A stretch of 13,555 bases of DNA from UBA11524 sp964391995 (GTDB lineage Bacteria > Bacillota > Clostridia > Christensenellales > Aristaeellaceae): assembly GCA_964391995.1 (NCBI GenBank), contig CAYMOM010000050.1, positions 1 through 13,555 of the forward strand. Reading direction: 5' to 3'. The translations under genes were made by a program, and so were the position numbers. The notes beneath the pieces are model-generated. The model ran no database searches. It was not told where the DNA came from and saw only the letters and a program-made list of their open reading frames with translations. This document shows, piece by piece, positions 1 through 6,882 of the stretch; the first letter of the stretch is position 1; each line of letters starts with the position of its first letter.

Positions 1-19
1 GTGACGAAGCGCAAATCCT

Positions 20-46
20 CGAAAAAGTGGCTTTGCCACTTTTTCG
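20..46 (-). terminator. Perfect 12-bp hairpin, likely terminator of the DUF3048 gene
   Basis: Arms 20-31 and 35-46 are perfectly complementary around a 3-nt loop. Read leftwards, the stem is A5-GTGGC, loop AAA, GCCAC-T5, so the U-run is built into the descending arm. It lies about 55 bp past the stop of the leftward DUF3048 gene. Because the A and T runs are symmetrical it could stop transcription from either side. Confidence 0.6.
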
Positions 47-54
47 ACACGCTG

Positions 55-94
55 AATCAGCCTGCCGCAGCATCGCAGCAGGCTGATTTTGTTT
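55..94 (+). terminator. Hairpin with T-rich tail, probable terminator for a gene left of the window
   Basis: An 11-bp stem (55-65 with 78-88) and a 12-nt loop are followed on the plus strand by TTTTGTTT. On the minus strand no U-run follows the stem. It therefore best suits a rightward transcript entering from outside the window. It could also add to the end of the leftward DUF3048 transcript. Confidence 0.45.
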
Positions 95-98
95 GGTT

Positions 99-1241
99 TT
101 ACTGGTAGGAAACGCTCCAGTGCTGGGCATCGGCAAGGATGATCAGGGTGGTGCCGGGCTGCAGCTTCAGCTCCTGACCGTCCTCGGTGTAGAACACCGT
201 GCGGGATTCCATGTCCGTGCGCTGCCAGGCGCCCTTCACATGGACGCCGTTCATGAAGAAATCGGCATTGCCGCTGACATCGTAGGTTCCCTTGCCATCA
301 AAGTTCTTCCGCCCCACAACAAAGGACACGGGGGCATCGGTGGCATACCATTCCACATCGGTAAACTGGACAATCACGTTGGTGAAGCTGATGTGCTCGC
401 CGCTGTCCTTGTCCATGTAGGGCACCAGGTTTTCACCCCGGCCCAGATAGCGGAAATAGGTGTTGGTGGAAGCATCATACTTCAGGGCGGAGGAATAGGC
501 CTCGTAGCCGGTATCGATGCGCAGCTCGGTGGCGGCATCGCCCTGGGCAGGCTCCTGGGCAAAGAGGAAGGTGTGATTGCGGGGCACGAAGTCCGGGTCA
601 ATCAGGTCATACATGGCGGACACATTGGCATCCACATCGTGGGGGGAAGGGATGCCCGCCCGGCGGGTGTAGTACTGCTTCCAGGGCTTGCCCTCGCTGA
701 CCAGGCCGGAGAAGGCCAGGTTCTTCTTCCACACGCCCAGGCGGTTGATTTCCGTCTTGGCGTTGGTGGGCTCGTACTCCTGCTGGCCATAGTACACAAA
801 CGCCGCATCGTATTCCTCCCGCAGCCACACATGGGACAGGCGGGCGGAGCGCACAGGGCCGGCGCTGTCGGGAATCTGGTCGGAATAGAGGAAGCTCAGG
901 CGGGTCACGCCGTTCTTGTACAGGGGCGTTTCATAAACAATGTCGGCATAGCTGGCGCCCCAGGGTGCCCGCTCGTTCACGCCGCCGTCGGTGTTGTCAA
1001 TCTGCACCAGCACGGGCATATAACGGCCCGTAACGGCCTGGCCGGCAAAGCCATCGATCTTCTTCACATCAGCCAGCACCCGCCCGGTAATGGGGCTGAT
1101 GCCATCCTGCATGTCGTTGGTGGTTACGCTCTGCATGGGAATGCTGCGCACCTCATCTGCTTGAATTACGGTTTCTGCCATCGCCATAGCCCCGGTGCAG
1201 CACAGCGCCAGAGCAGCCAGCAAGCTTACAATCTTTTTCAT
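99..1241 (-). CDS. DUF3048 (YerB-like) exported protein
   Basis: This 380-residue protein has a basic, hydrophobic N-terminus (MKKIVSLLAALAL) and a signal-peptidase I type site near AMA-ET, residues 20-23. The family member YerB of Bacillus is a lipoprotein, but no good lipobox is seen here (LALC is poor). DUF3048 hallmarks are ADIVYE (99-104), GVTRLSFLYS (111-120) and GPVRSARLSH (128-137). The C-terminal part (about 285-380), with GTYDVSGNADFFMNGVHVKG and a closing PGTTLIILAD, matches the second conserved half of the family. The biochemical function of the family is not established; it is extracytoplasmic. The ATG at 1241 was chosen over the upstream TTG because AAGGAGG sits 6 nt before it. 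It has its own promoter (1281-1309) and is separated from the genes upstream by a terminator, so it is likely monocistronic. Confidence 0.88.
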   Translation of the reverse strand: MKKIVSLLAALALCCTGAMAMAETVIQADEVRSIPMQSVTTNDMQDGISPITGRVLADVKKIDGFAGQAVTGRYMPVLVQIDNTDGGVNERAPWGASYADIVYETPLYKNGVTRLSFLYSDQIPDSAGPVRSARLSHVWLREEYDAAFVYYGQQEYEPTNAKTEINRLGVWKKNLAFSGLVSEGKPWKQYYTRRAGIPSPHDVDANVSAMYDLIDPDFVPRNHTFLFAQEPAQGDAATELRIDTGYEAYSSALKYDASTNTYFRYLGRGENLVPYMDKDSGEHISFTNVIVQFTDVEWYATDAPVSFVVGRKNFDGKGTYDVSGNADFFMNGVHVKGAWQRTDMESRTVFYTEDGQELKLQPGTTLIILADAQHWSVSYQ

Positions 1242-1280
1242 CAAAAGCCTCCTTGGACAATTTTTGTTAGCCCGGAATGT

Positions 1281-1309
1281 AGTATAGCACTTTTTCTTTT
1301 CTCCGTCAA
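1281..1309 (-). promoter_or_regulatory. Sigma-A type promoter for the DUF3048 gene
   Basis: On the minus strand the -35 is TTGACG (1304-1309) and the -10 is TATACT (1281-1286), with a 17-nt spacer. The -10 is about 40 nt ahead of the ATG and the spacer is A-rich. Five of six bases match consensus in each box. Confidence 0.8.
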
Positions 1310-1349
1310 CTGCAACAGAAATATTTAAGAATTGTTACGGAATAGTTTC

Positions 1350-1384
1350 TTTTCAAAAAGGCGCCGCGGTTTTCGCAGCGCCTT
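1350..1384 (-). terminator. Intrinsic terminator of the M16-ruvX-DUF1292 transcript
   Basis: Read leftwards, the stem AAGGCGCTGCG (1374-1384) pairs with CGCGGCGCCTT (1358-1368) around AAAAC, with one U-G pair, and runs directly into a T-run (T5 at 1355-1359, or T7 counting the stem end). It starts 5 nt past the stop of the small DUF1292 gene and just before the DUF3048 promoter. Confidence 0.85.
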
Positions 1385-1388
1385 CCGG

Positions 1389-1721
1389 TTATTCTGTTTC
1401 GCACTTCTCATGGTGATAGTGCCCGCAGCCGCAGTCCTCCAGGCCCTTTACCGCCTGGTGGATGTTCAGCGCCACATACTTGTCGAACACCTGCTGGATC
1501 ACGTCCTCCTCCTCCGCCACCACGAAGGACAGTTCGCCCTCATGCTCCTCCACCCGGGTGATGAGGATCTGCTCGTCCCCCTGGTCGGTGCATGCCATTT
1601 CCAGCAGCACCACATAGTCCTGGCCTGCATAGGGGATGGTGGCCCCATAGCGGAAGCGGAACACCCGTCCGTCCGGGGCGGTCAGCTCCACAACGGCATC
1701 GTGCAAATCGTGCTCGCTCAT
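1389..1721 (-). CDS. Small DUF1292 protein with Cys/His-rich tail
   Basis: This 110-residue protein has a DUF1292 (YrzB-like) core at about residues 8-85: a beta-rich start (VVELTAPDGRVFRFRYGATI), then YAGQDYVVLLE, an ILITRVEE strand, and the family-typical ending EEEDVIQQVFDKYV. The function of DUF1292 is unknown. The ATG (1719-1721) shares one base with the TGA of the gene before (TGATG), so translation is probably coupled. Unlike a plain DUF1292 protein it ends in CGCGHYHHEKC (97-107), with three Cys and three His in 11 residues, which could bind a metal such as zinc; that is inference. It is the second DUF1292 unit in a row, since the preceding gene already carries one fused to RuvX. Confidence 0.85.
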   Translation of the reverse strand: MSEHDLHDAVVELTAPDGRVFRFRYGATIPYAGQDYVVLLEMACTDQGDEQILITRVEEHEGELSFVVAEEEDVIQQVFDKYVALNIHQAVKGLEDCGCGHYHHEKCETE

Positions 1722-2458
1722 CAGTCCTCGGCCTCGGCTTCGTCCATCAGCTTCAGGAATTTCTCGAACACCGCATCCTGCAGCGCCTCGTCTTCCACGC
1801 AGACATAGCACTCGTTGCCGTCCTCATCCTCTTCAATCTTCATGATGACGACCTCGCATTCCTCATCGTCCTCTTCCTCCTCGTCCACAGGCACCAGAGC
1901 GATGTAGTAGTCGCCCTCGTGCTCGATGGTGGCCAGGTGCTCGAAGGGTACGGTTTCGTTGTTCTCGTCAACCAGTTCAATGATGTTGCTTTCGTTTTCC
2001 ATGGTCATGCCAGGTTCCTCGCTTTCGTGCCCGGTGGGCATGTTTTGTGTTTGGGAGTCCAGGTATTGCTGCAGGATGATCGCCGCAGCCACCTTGTCCA
2101 CATGCTGCTTCCGCTCTGCCCGATGCATGTTGTCCTCCAGCAGGGCGTGCTCGGCGGTCACGGTGGTCAGCCGCTCATCCTGATAATACACCGTCAGGCC
2201 GGCTTTTTCAAGCTGTTGGCAAAATAGTTTTACTTTTTCCGATTGAAAGCCCAGCGTTCCATCCATATTATAGGGCAAGCCGGAGAGTACAATGCTGGTG
2301 TCATACTGCCTGCACAGCTCCTGCACCCGCTTCACATCCGGGCCAAAACCTACCCGCCTGATAACCTCCACCGGCGTGGCAATCATCCGCATGGCATCGC
2401 TGACAGCCACGCCAATGCGCACATCGCCAATATCCAGCGCCAATATTCTTTCGTTCAT
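1721..2458 (-). CDS. ruvX: RuvX (YqgF) nuclease fused to a DUF1292 domain
   Basis: This 245-residue protein is far longer than the usual RuvX of about 140. Residues 1-138 are a complete YqgF/RuvX RNase H-like domain: LALDIGDVRIGVAVSD with Asp9, GLPYNMDGTLG (60-70), DERLTT with Glu95 (94-99), and Asp121 in VDKVAAAIILQQYL. These are the expected acidic active-site positions. The family is linked to Holliday junction resolution and to 16S rRNA 5' maturation. Residues 153-245 form a very acidic DUF1292 domain (IIELVDENNETVPFEHLATI, then an E/D-rich segment and VFEKFLKLMDE). RuvX and DUF1292 are normally separate neighbouring genes in Firmicutes. The ATG at 2458 was chosen over an upstream in-frame ATG at 2542 because GGAGG lies 5 nt before it and because the upstream stretch is repeat DNA. 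An internal ATG at 2008 has GAGGA before it, so a free DUF1292 product is also possible. Confidence 0.88.
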   Translation of the reverse strand: MNERILALDIGDVRIGVAVSDAMRMIATPVEVIRRVGFGPDVKRVQELCRQYDTSIVLSGLPYNMDGTLGFQSEKVKLFCQQLEKAGLTVYYQDERLTTVTAEHALLEDNMHRAERKQHVDKVAAAIILQQYLDSQTQNMPTGHESEEPGMTMENESNIIELVDENNETVPFEHLATIEHEGDYYIALVPVDEEEEDDEECEVVIMKIEEDEDGNECYVCVEDEALQDAVFEKFLKLMDEAEAED

Positions 2459-2468
2459 GCAACCTCCG

Positions 2469-2569
2469 CCAAAGGGCGCTGCCCTTTGGAAACCTGCCAG
2501 AGGCTCTGCCTCTGGACTCCAGTCAGGGCGCTGCCCTGACAACCCGCTTAAGGGATTTCATCCCTTAAG
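2469..2569. repeat. Array of four short palindromes between M16 and ruvX genes
   Basis: Four perfect inverted repeats follow one another: 2469-2489 (CCAAAGGGC, GCT loop), 2497-2515 (CCAGAGGC, TCT loop), 2522-2540 (GTCAGGGC, GCT loop) and 2547-2569 (CTTAAGGGA, TTTCA loop), the last followed by AATCCC. Stems differ but layout, loops and the linker words ACTCC and AATCC recur elsewhere in the window. In the leftward transcript they sit between the M16 stop and the ruvX ribosome binding site, and the last one ends just before GGAGG (2464-2468). The array fills most of this 161-bp gap; no gene is seen in it. Confidence 0.85.
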
Positions 2570-2619
2570 AATCCCGTTTTTTGTTTCGTTCGCCGTGCTT
2601 GCTGCCGGAAGGAGTTCCT

Positions 2620-3858
2620 TTAGCCAAGCATCTTTTCGGCGCCCTTGCCGGCAATGGCGATGCAGGGTTCGGCGGTGAGGATTTCCCGGGCCTTGGCCAT
2701 CACCCGCTCCATGGTCACGGCCTCAATGCGGGCAATGGTTTCCTCCGGGGTGATGGACTTGCCCAGCAGCAAAAGTCCCCGGCCCATGGCCTGCATACGG
2801 CTGCCCGGGCTTTCCAGGCCCAGCAGATAGCCGCTGCGCAGCTGCTGCATGGAGGCATCGAACTCCTTCTGCTCAATGCCCTGGTCCAGCAGCTTTTTCA
2901 GCTGGAAGCGGATTTCCTCCAGCACCTTTTCCCCGTTCTTTGGAGAAACGCCGGCGTATACCGCAAAAGTGCCGCAGCCTTTGTAGCTGTTGGGATAGGT
3001 GTAGATGGAGTAGGCCATGCCCAGCTCCTCGCGCACCCGCTGGAACAGCCGGGAGGACATGGCGCCGCCCAGCAGGCTGCTCAGCACGGCCTGGGGATAG
3101 ATGTCATCGCCGCCATAGGCCGTACCGGGGAATCCCATGCACAGGTGCAGCTGCTCGGTGTCCTTTTCCCTGGCCCGGCGCTCCCCGGTCAGGGGGTGCT
3201 GCGCCGGCAGCAGGATTCCCTTGCCCTGGTTGTTCCACCCGCCGAAGAACGCTTCCACCAGTTCCTTCACCTGCGCCGGGTCATAGTTGCCCGCCAGGGC
3301 CACCACGGTGTTATCCGGGCGGTAGTGAATTTTGCGGTAGGCATCCAGGTCGGCACGGGTGTAGTTTTCAATCAGCTCCGTGGTACCCAGGATGGGCATG
3401 CCCAGGCTTTGCGAGCCAAACTGGGCCTGGCTGAGCAAATCGTGCACCAGATCCTCCGGGGAGTCCTCGTCCATGGCGATTTCCTCCAGGATCACCCCGC
3501 GCTCCTTGTTCAGCTCGGTTTCATCCAGCACGGCGTGCCAGGTCAGGTCTGCCAGGATATCCACCGCCAGGGGCAGGTTTTCGTCAATCACCTTGGCATA
3601 ATAGCAGGTGCAGTCCTTGCCGGTAAAGGCGTTCAGCTGGCCGCCAACCGCGTCCATTTCCTCAGCAATCTGCCGGGCGCTGCGCTGCTGCGTTCCCTTG
3701 AACACCATGTGCTCCAGAAAGTGGCTCAGGCCGTTCTGCGCAGGCGTTTCCATCATGGAGCCAACGCCCAGCCATACGCCGATGGATACCGAGCGGAGAT
3801 AGGGCAGCCGCTCGCCAATCACCCGCAGGCCGTTGGGAAGAATCCACTGATCGTTCAT
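2620..3858 (-). CDS. M16 family zinc metallopeptidase (processing-peptidase-like)
   Basis: This 412-residue protein has the length of single-unit bacterial M16 peptidases. The inverted zinc motif HFLEH is at 46-50 (His46, Glu49 catalytic, His50). The third ligand is Glu126 in ERGVILEEIAMDEDSPED, 76 residues after the last His, the usual spacing. N-terminal LPNGLRVIGE, then SVSIGVWLGVGS, KGT and NAFTGKD are family hallmarks. The C-terminal M16 half is at about 160-345 and contains the SLLGGAMSSRLFQRVREELGM region. No signal peptide is seen, so it is cytoplasmic. In Bacillus the related gene mlpA lies close to pnp, and this order is kept here. Start: ATG at 3858 has GGAG 6 nt upstream and begins right at the conserved LPNG region; an in-frame ATG at 3888 is also possible and would add ten residues. 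The natural substrate is not known. Confidence 0.92.
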   Translation of the reverse strand: MNDQWILPNGLRVIGERLPYLRSVSIGVWLGVGSMMETPAQNGLSHFLEHMVFKGTQQRSARQIAEEMDAVGGQLNAFTGKDCTCYYAKVIDENLPLAVDILADLTWHAVLDETELNKERGVILEEIAMDEDSPEDLVHDLLSQAQFGSQSLGMPILGTTELIENYTRADLDAYRKIHYRPDNTVVALAGNYDPAQVKELVEAFFGGWNNQGKGILLPAQHPLTGERRAREKDTEQLHLCMGFPGTAYGGDDIYPQAVLSSLLGGAMSSRLFQRVREELGMAYSIYTYPNSYKGCGTFAVYAGVSPKNGEKVLEEIRFQLKKLLDQGIEQKEFDASMQQLRSGYLLGLESPGSRMQAMGRGLLLLGKSITPEETIARIEAVTMERVMAKAREILTAEPCIAIAGKGAEKMLG

Positions 3859-3928
3859 ACCATTCTCCATTCCCAGTCGTTTTTCCATTATCGTACCCCA
3901 CCGAACCCTTTCTTATGCATGCAGGAAA

Positions 3929-4030
3929 GTCCAGAGGCAATGCCTCTGGACTCCGGCAGGAACGCATCCCTGCACCCTGCTTAAGGGCGCTGCCCTTAAG
4001 AATCCTGCTCAAGGGACTTCATCCCTTGAG
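3929..4030. repeat. Second array of short palindromes, upstream of the M16 gene
   Basis: Perfect inverted repeats lie at 3929-3951 (GTCCAGAGGC, loop AAT), 3980-4000 (CTTAAGGGC, loop GCT, followed by AATCC) and 4008-4030 (CTCAAGGGA, loop CTTCA, followed by AATCCC). A weaker pair (GCAGG/CCTGC) is at 3956-3973. Linkers ACTCC, CCCTGC and AATCC match those of the array at 2469-2569. Together with the following elements this fills the 453-bp gap between M16 and pnp, where no gene is supported. A weak leftward promoter candidate (-35 TTGCCT at 3935-3940, -10 CATAAG at 3912-3917, 17-nt spacer) overlaps the first palindrome. Confidence 0.8.
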
Positions 4031-4059
4031 AATCCCTGGCTGGGGTATGCTGCTTGCCG

Positions 4060-4108
4060 TTTCCTTTGCAGGGGTTGCGCCGCGCAGAAGGCGCGGCGCA
4101 ACGCGGGG
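4060..4108. repeat. GC-rich hairpin element, family II, copy 1
   Basis: TTTCCTTTGC and GGGGTT on the left and ACGCGGGG on the right flank an 11-bp perfect stem (4075-4085 with 4091-4101, loop AGAAG). A second copy with the same flanks and the same total length of 49 bp but a different stem sequence is at 13274-13322. The pairing is kept while the bases change. Confidence 0.7.
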
Positions 4109-4183
4109 CAGGTGCGCCCGGTGCCGGGAGTGTTTACAATTCAGTTGCTTGCGTTCCGCCAAAGCGTCCCTTCGCCGCATCAG

Positions 4184-4300
4184 GGCAGGCCCGTTGCCTG
4201 CCGTGATCCCCTTTGTCCGGCGTACGAAACACGCCGAAAGAAGGGATTCTTAAGGGTCGAAGACCCTTAAGCGGGGAGTGCAGAGGGCAGCGTCCTCTGC
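4184..4300. repeat. Hairpin cluster downstream of pnp
   Basis: Inverted repeats are at 4184-4202 (GGCAGGC, loop CCGTT), 4219-4235 (GGCGT/ACGCC), 4249-4271 (CTTAAGGGTC, loop GAA) and 4280-4300 (GCAGAGGGC with one G-T pair, loop AGC). The 4249 copy belongs to the same CTTAAGGG type as those at 2547 and 3980, but with the GGGATT word on its left, so it is inverted. None has a clear U-run when read leftwards, so a firm pnp terminator is not seen, and readthrough into the M16 gene is possible. Confidence 0.7.
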
Positions 4301-4311
4301 AGCGCCTCTGG

Positions 4312-6465
4312 TTACCGTCCGTCCCTGCGGGGAGGACGGCTGCGGAAGTTGCCGCCTTCACGGCGGGCGGCGCCGTTGTTTTCGTAAACCATGTCGTTGC
4401 GGATCAGGTTAATGCGGCCCTGGGCGTCGATCTCATTGACCTTCACTTCCAGCTCGTCGCCGATGTTGACAACGTCCTCAACCTTCTCCACACGCTTGTT
4501 GTCCAGCTTGGAGATGTGGATCATGCCATCCTTGCCGGGAGCCAGCTCCACAAAGGCGCCGAAGTTCATGATGCGCACAACCTTGCCGGTGAACACATCG
4601 CCCACTTCGATATCCTTGGCAATGCCCTCGATAATCTTGCGGGCCTTGTCGGCAGCGGCCTGATCGGGGGTGGAGATGAACACGCGGCCATCGTCCTCAA
4701 TGTCAATCTTCACGCCGGTTTCGGCAATGATCTTGTTGATCATCTTGCCGCCGGGGCCGATAACCTCGCGAATCTTCTCGGGGTTGATGGTGAAGCGGAT
4801 GATCTTGGGCGCGAACTCGCTCAGCTGGGCACGAGGCTCGCCGATGGTGTCCAGCATGATTTTCAGAATGTGCAGCCGGCCTTCCAGAGCCTGGGCCAGG
4901 GCCTGCTTCAGGATGGTGCGGTCGATGCCGGCAATCTTGATGTCCATCTGGATGGCGGTGATGCCGTTCATGGTGCCGGCCACCTTGAAGTCCATATCGC
5001 CCAGGAAGTCTTCCAGACCCTGAATGTCGGTCAGCACGGCAACCTTGCCGGACTCAGCATCCTTGATCAGGCCCATAGCCACGCCGGCCACGGGCGCGTG
5101 AATCGGCACGCCTGCATCCATCAGGGACAGGGTGGAGCCGCACACGGAAGCCATGGAGGAAGAGCCGTTGGAGGAGAGAATCTCGCTCACCAGGCGCAGG
5201 GCATAGGGGAATTCCTCTTCAGAAGGAATCACAGGCAGCAGGGCACGCTCCGCCAGAGCGCCGTGGCCGATCTCCCGGCGTCCGGGGCTCTTCATGCGTC
5301 CGGCTTCACCGGTGGCATAGGGCGGCATGTTGTAGTGGTGGATGTAGCGCTTGAAGTCCTCGTTGGACAGGCCGTCCAGCACCTGACCCTCGCTGGTGGA
5401 GCCCAGGGTGGTCACAGTCAGCGCCTGGGTCTGTCCGCGGGTGAACACGGCGGAGCCATGCACACGGGGCAGCACGCCCACTTCGCACCAGATGGGGCGC
5501 ACCTCGGTAACCTTACGGCCATCGGGGCGGATGCCCTCGTTGAGGATCTTGGCGCGCATGATTTCCTTGTTCAGGTAATACAGCGCATCGGCAATCTCGG
5601 CTTCCCGCTCGGGGAACTGCTCCGCCAGGGCAGCCAGGGTTTCTTCCTTCACCTGGGCCTCGCGGCTTTGACGCTCCTGCCGGTCGAAGGTTTCGAACAC
5701 CCACTTGCACTTGTCGAAGGCAAACTCGCGCACGGCGGCCTTCACATCATCGCCGGTGACGTTCAGGGGCACTTCTGCCTTGGGCTTGCCAATGGCAGCG
5801 ATGATCTCCTCCTGGAAGGCCACCAGCTTCTTGATTTCCTCGTGACCGAAGAGGATGGCATCCAGCATGACTTCCTCGGAAACCTCGTTGGCGCCGGCTT
5901 CCACCATCATGATGGCGTCCTTGGTGCCAGCCAGGTACACATGCATGTCGGAAACCTTGCGCTGCTCCTCATCGGGGTTGATGACGTACTGACCGTTCAC
6001 CCGGCCCACCACCACAGCACCGGTGGGGCCGTTCCACGGAATGTCGCTGACGCCCAGGGCGATGGAGGAGCCGATCATGGCGGGGATTTCCGGGGGCACG
6101 TCCTGCTCCACGCTCAGGATGGTGACAACCACCTGCACATCGTTGCGCATGCCCTTGTTGAACAGGGGACGCAGGGGGCGGTCGATCAGGCGGCAGGTCA
6201 GGGTTGCCTTTTCGGTGGGCCGGCCTTCACGCTTGATGAAGCCGCCGGGGATCTTGCCCACGGAATACTGCTTTTCCTCCACATCCACAGCCAGGGGGAA
6301 GAAATCCACGCCGGGACGGGGGGTGGGGGACATGGTGGCGTTGACCATGACAACGGTATCGCCCAGGTGTACCCACACGGAGCCGGCAGCCTGCTCGCAA
6401 TACTTGCCGAATTCCAGCGTCAGCTCGCGGCCAGCCAGGTCCATGGTAAACTTTTTGCTTTCCAT
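4312..6465 (-). CDS. pnp: Polynucleotide phosphorylase
   Basis: This 717-residue protein is full length for PNPase, which degrades RNA 3' to 5' with phosphate and can also add tails. The first RNase PH domain is at about 10-140 (GGFIKREGRPTEKATLTCRLIDRPLRPLF region), the helical linker at about 235-310, and the second RNase PH domain at about 311-550 with RPDGRKVTEVRPI, FTRGQTQAL (341-349) and SNGSSSMASVCGSTLSLMDA (432-451). The catalytic aspartates correspond to Asp486 and Asp492 in LEDFLGDMDFKVAG. The KH domain has IGPGG at 569-573, and the S1 domain spans about 622-690 (GDVFTGKVVRIMNFGAFVEL). A short basic tail follows. AAGGAG lies 6 nt before the ATG. It follows rpsO in the same direction, the classical rpsO-pnp arrangement, with a hairpin terminator or attenuator (6624-6660) in between. 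Confidence 0.98.
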   Translation of the reverse strand: MESKKFTMDLAGRELTLEFGKYCEQAAGSVWVHLGDTVVMVNATMSPTPRPGVDFFPLAVDVEEKQYSVGKIPGGFIKREGRPTEKATLTCRLIDRPLRPLFNKGMRNDVQVVVTILSVEQDVPPEIPAMIGSSIALGVSDIPWNGPTGAVVVGRVNGQYVINPDEEQRKVSDMHVYLAGTKDAIMMVEAGANEVSEEVMLDAILFGHEEIKKLVAFQEEIIAAIGKPKAEVPLNVTGDDVKAAVREFAFDKCKWVFETFDRQERQSREAQVKEETLAALAEQFPEREAEIADALYYLNKEIMRAKILNEGIRPDGRKVTEVRPIWCEVGVLPRVHGSAVFTRGQTQALTVTTLGSTSEGQVLDGLSNEDFKRYIHHYNMPPYATGEAGRMKSPGRREIGHGALAERALLPVIPSEEEFPYALRLVSEILSSNGSSSMASVCGSTLSLMDAGVPIHAPVAGVAMGLIKDAESGKVAVLTDIQGLEDFLGDMDFKVAGTMNGITAIQMDIKIAGIDRTILKQALAQALEGRLHILKIMLDTIGEPRAQLSEFAPKIIRFTINPEKIREVIGPGGKMINKIIAETGVKIDIEDDGRVFISTPDQAAADKARKIIEGIAKDIEVGDVFTGKVVRIMNFGAFVELAPGKDGMIHISKLDNKRVEKVEDVVNIGDELEVKVNEIDAQGRINLIRNDMVYENNGAARREGGNFRSRPPRRDGR

Positions 6466-6538
6466 GCTTTTCTCCTTTATGGTTCGGGGCCAGGCGCCCC
6501 AGGCCGCCCGGAGATGCTATCATATGAAAACCCCCACC

Positions 6539-6568
6539 AGGGATTTTCAAGGGATAACATCCCCCAGG
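6539..6568. repeat. Decayed copy of the CTTAAGGG-type palindrome in the pnp leader
   Basis: The plus-strand stretch beginning GGGATTTTCAAGGGAT and ending ATCCC resembles the intact modules (GGGATTC-T(T/C)AAGGGAT...ATCCCTTAAG), but its outer arm no longer pairs. A possible leftward -10 (TATGAT at 6519-6524) lies beside it, but the nearest -35-like TTGAAA (6545-6550) is 20 nt away, so a separate pnp promoter is only a weak possibility. Confidence 0.4.
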
Positions 6569-6623
6569 CACAGTTCTTCAAGGGTATCCAGCGCGCCTGC
6601 GCACTCCTCGCCAGCGCACACTG

Positions 6624-6660
6624 GAAAAGCCGCCGGGACAGTTTGTCCATCCCGGCGGCT
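6624..6660 (-). terminator. Hairpin with short U-run between rpsO and pnp
   Basis: Arms 6650-6660 and 6628-6638 form a perfect 11-bp GC-rich stem around an 11-nt loop. Read leftwards the stem ends GCGGCTTTTCC, giving four T residues. It would act as a partial terminator or attenuator after rpsO, or as a 3' end-stabilising hairpin. A comparable terminator between rpsO and pnp is known in E. coli. Confidence 0.55.
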
Positions 6661-6690
6661 CCGACAGGACATAACCTTTGCTGATGCCCC

Positions 6691-6860
6691 GCCCGCCACG
6701 CCACTTCCCTTGTGCACCGCTCCAATCGCGGGGACGGTCTGTGCAGCAGCACAACTGCGGCGGAAAAACGAGGCGAAGCCTCCCTCGCCCGCCACGCCAC
6801 TTCCCTTGTGCACCGCTCCAATCGCGGGGACGGCCTGTGCAGCAGCACAACTGCGGCGGA
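6691..6860. repeat. 74-bp direct repeat in the rpsO-pnp gap
   Basis: Copy 1 is 6691-6764 and copy 2 is 6787-6860; they differ at one position by eye (GACGGTCTG versus GACGGCCTG). They are separated by 22 bp, giving a 96-bp period. Each copy contains a TGTGC/GCACA inverted repeat (6740-6753 in copy 1). No gene is supported in the 417-bp gap between pnp and rpsO; it holds this repeat, the hairpin at 6624-6660 and a 6-bp palindrome at 6868-6882 that directly follows the rpsO stop codon. Confidence 0.9.
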
Positions 6861-6882
6861 TATGGCTGCGGGCACTGCCCGC

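Noticed and set aside
1721..2458. RuvX-DUF1292 fusion as a frameshift artefact
   Set aside because: Both domains are in one frame without a break and the linker is short and ordinary; a lost stop codon cannot be excluded but a frameshift is not needed to explain it.
2469..2569. Possible CRISPR array
   Set aside because: The units are palindromes with differing stems and very short linkers; there are no identical repeats with spacers of constant length and no cas genes.
2581..3984. Open frame of 467 codons on the plus strand
   Set aside because: It is antisense to the M16 peptidase, which has its full zinc motif, and runs into the palindrome array.
4213..6684. Open frame of 823 codons on the plus strand
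   Set aside because: It lies opposite pnp, is low in complexity and rich in His, Gly, Leu and Val, has no recognisable domain, and arises from the codon bias of a GC-rich gene.
6691..6860. Small protein genes in the direct repeat
   Set aside because: Short open frames exist in several phases, but none has a ribosome binding site or recognisable product, and the repeat reads like non-coding DNA.
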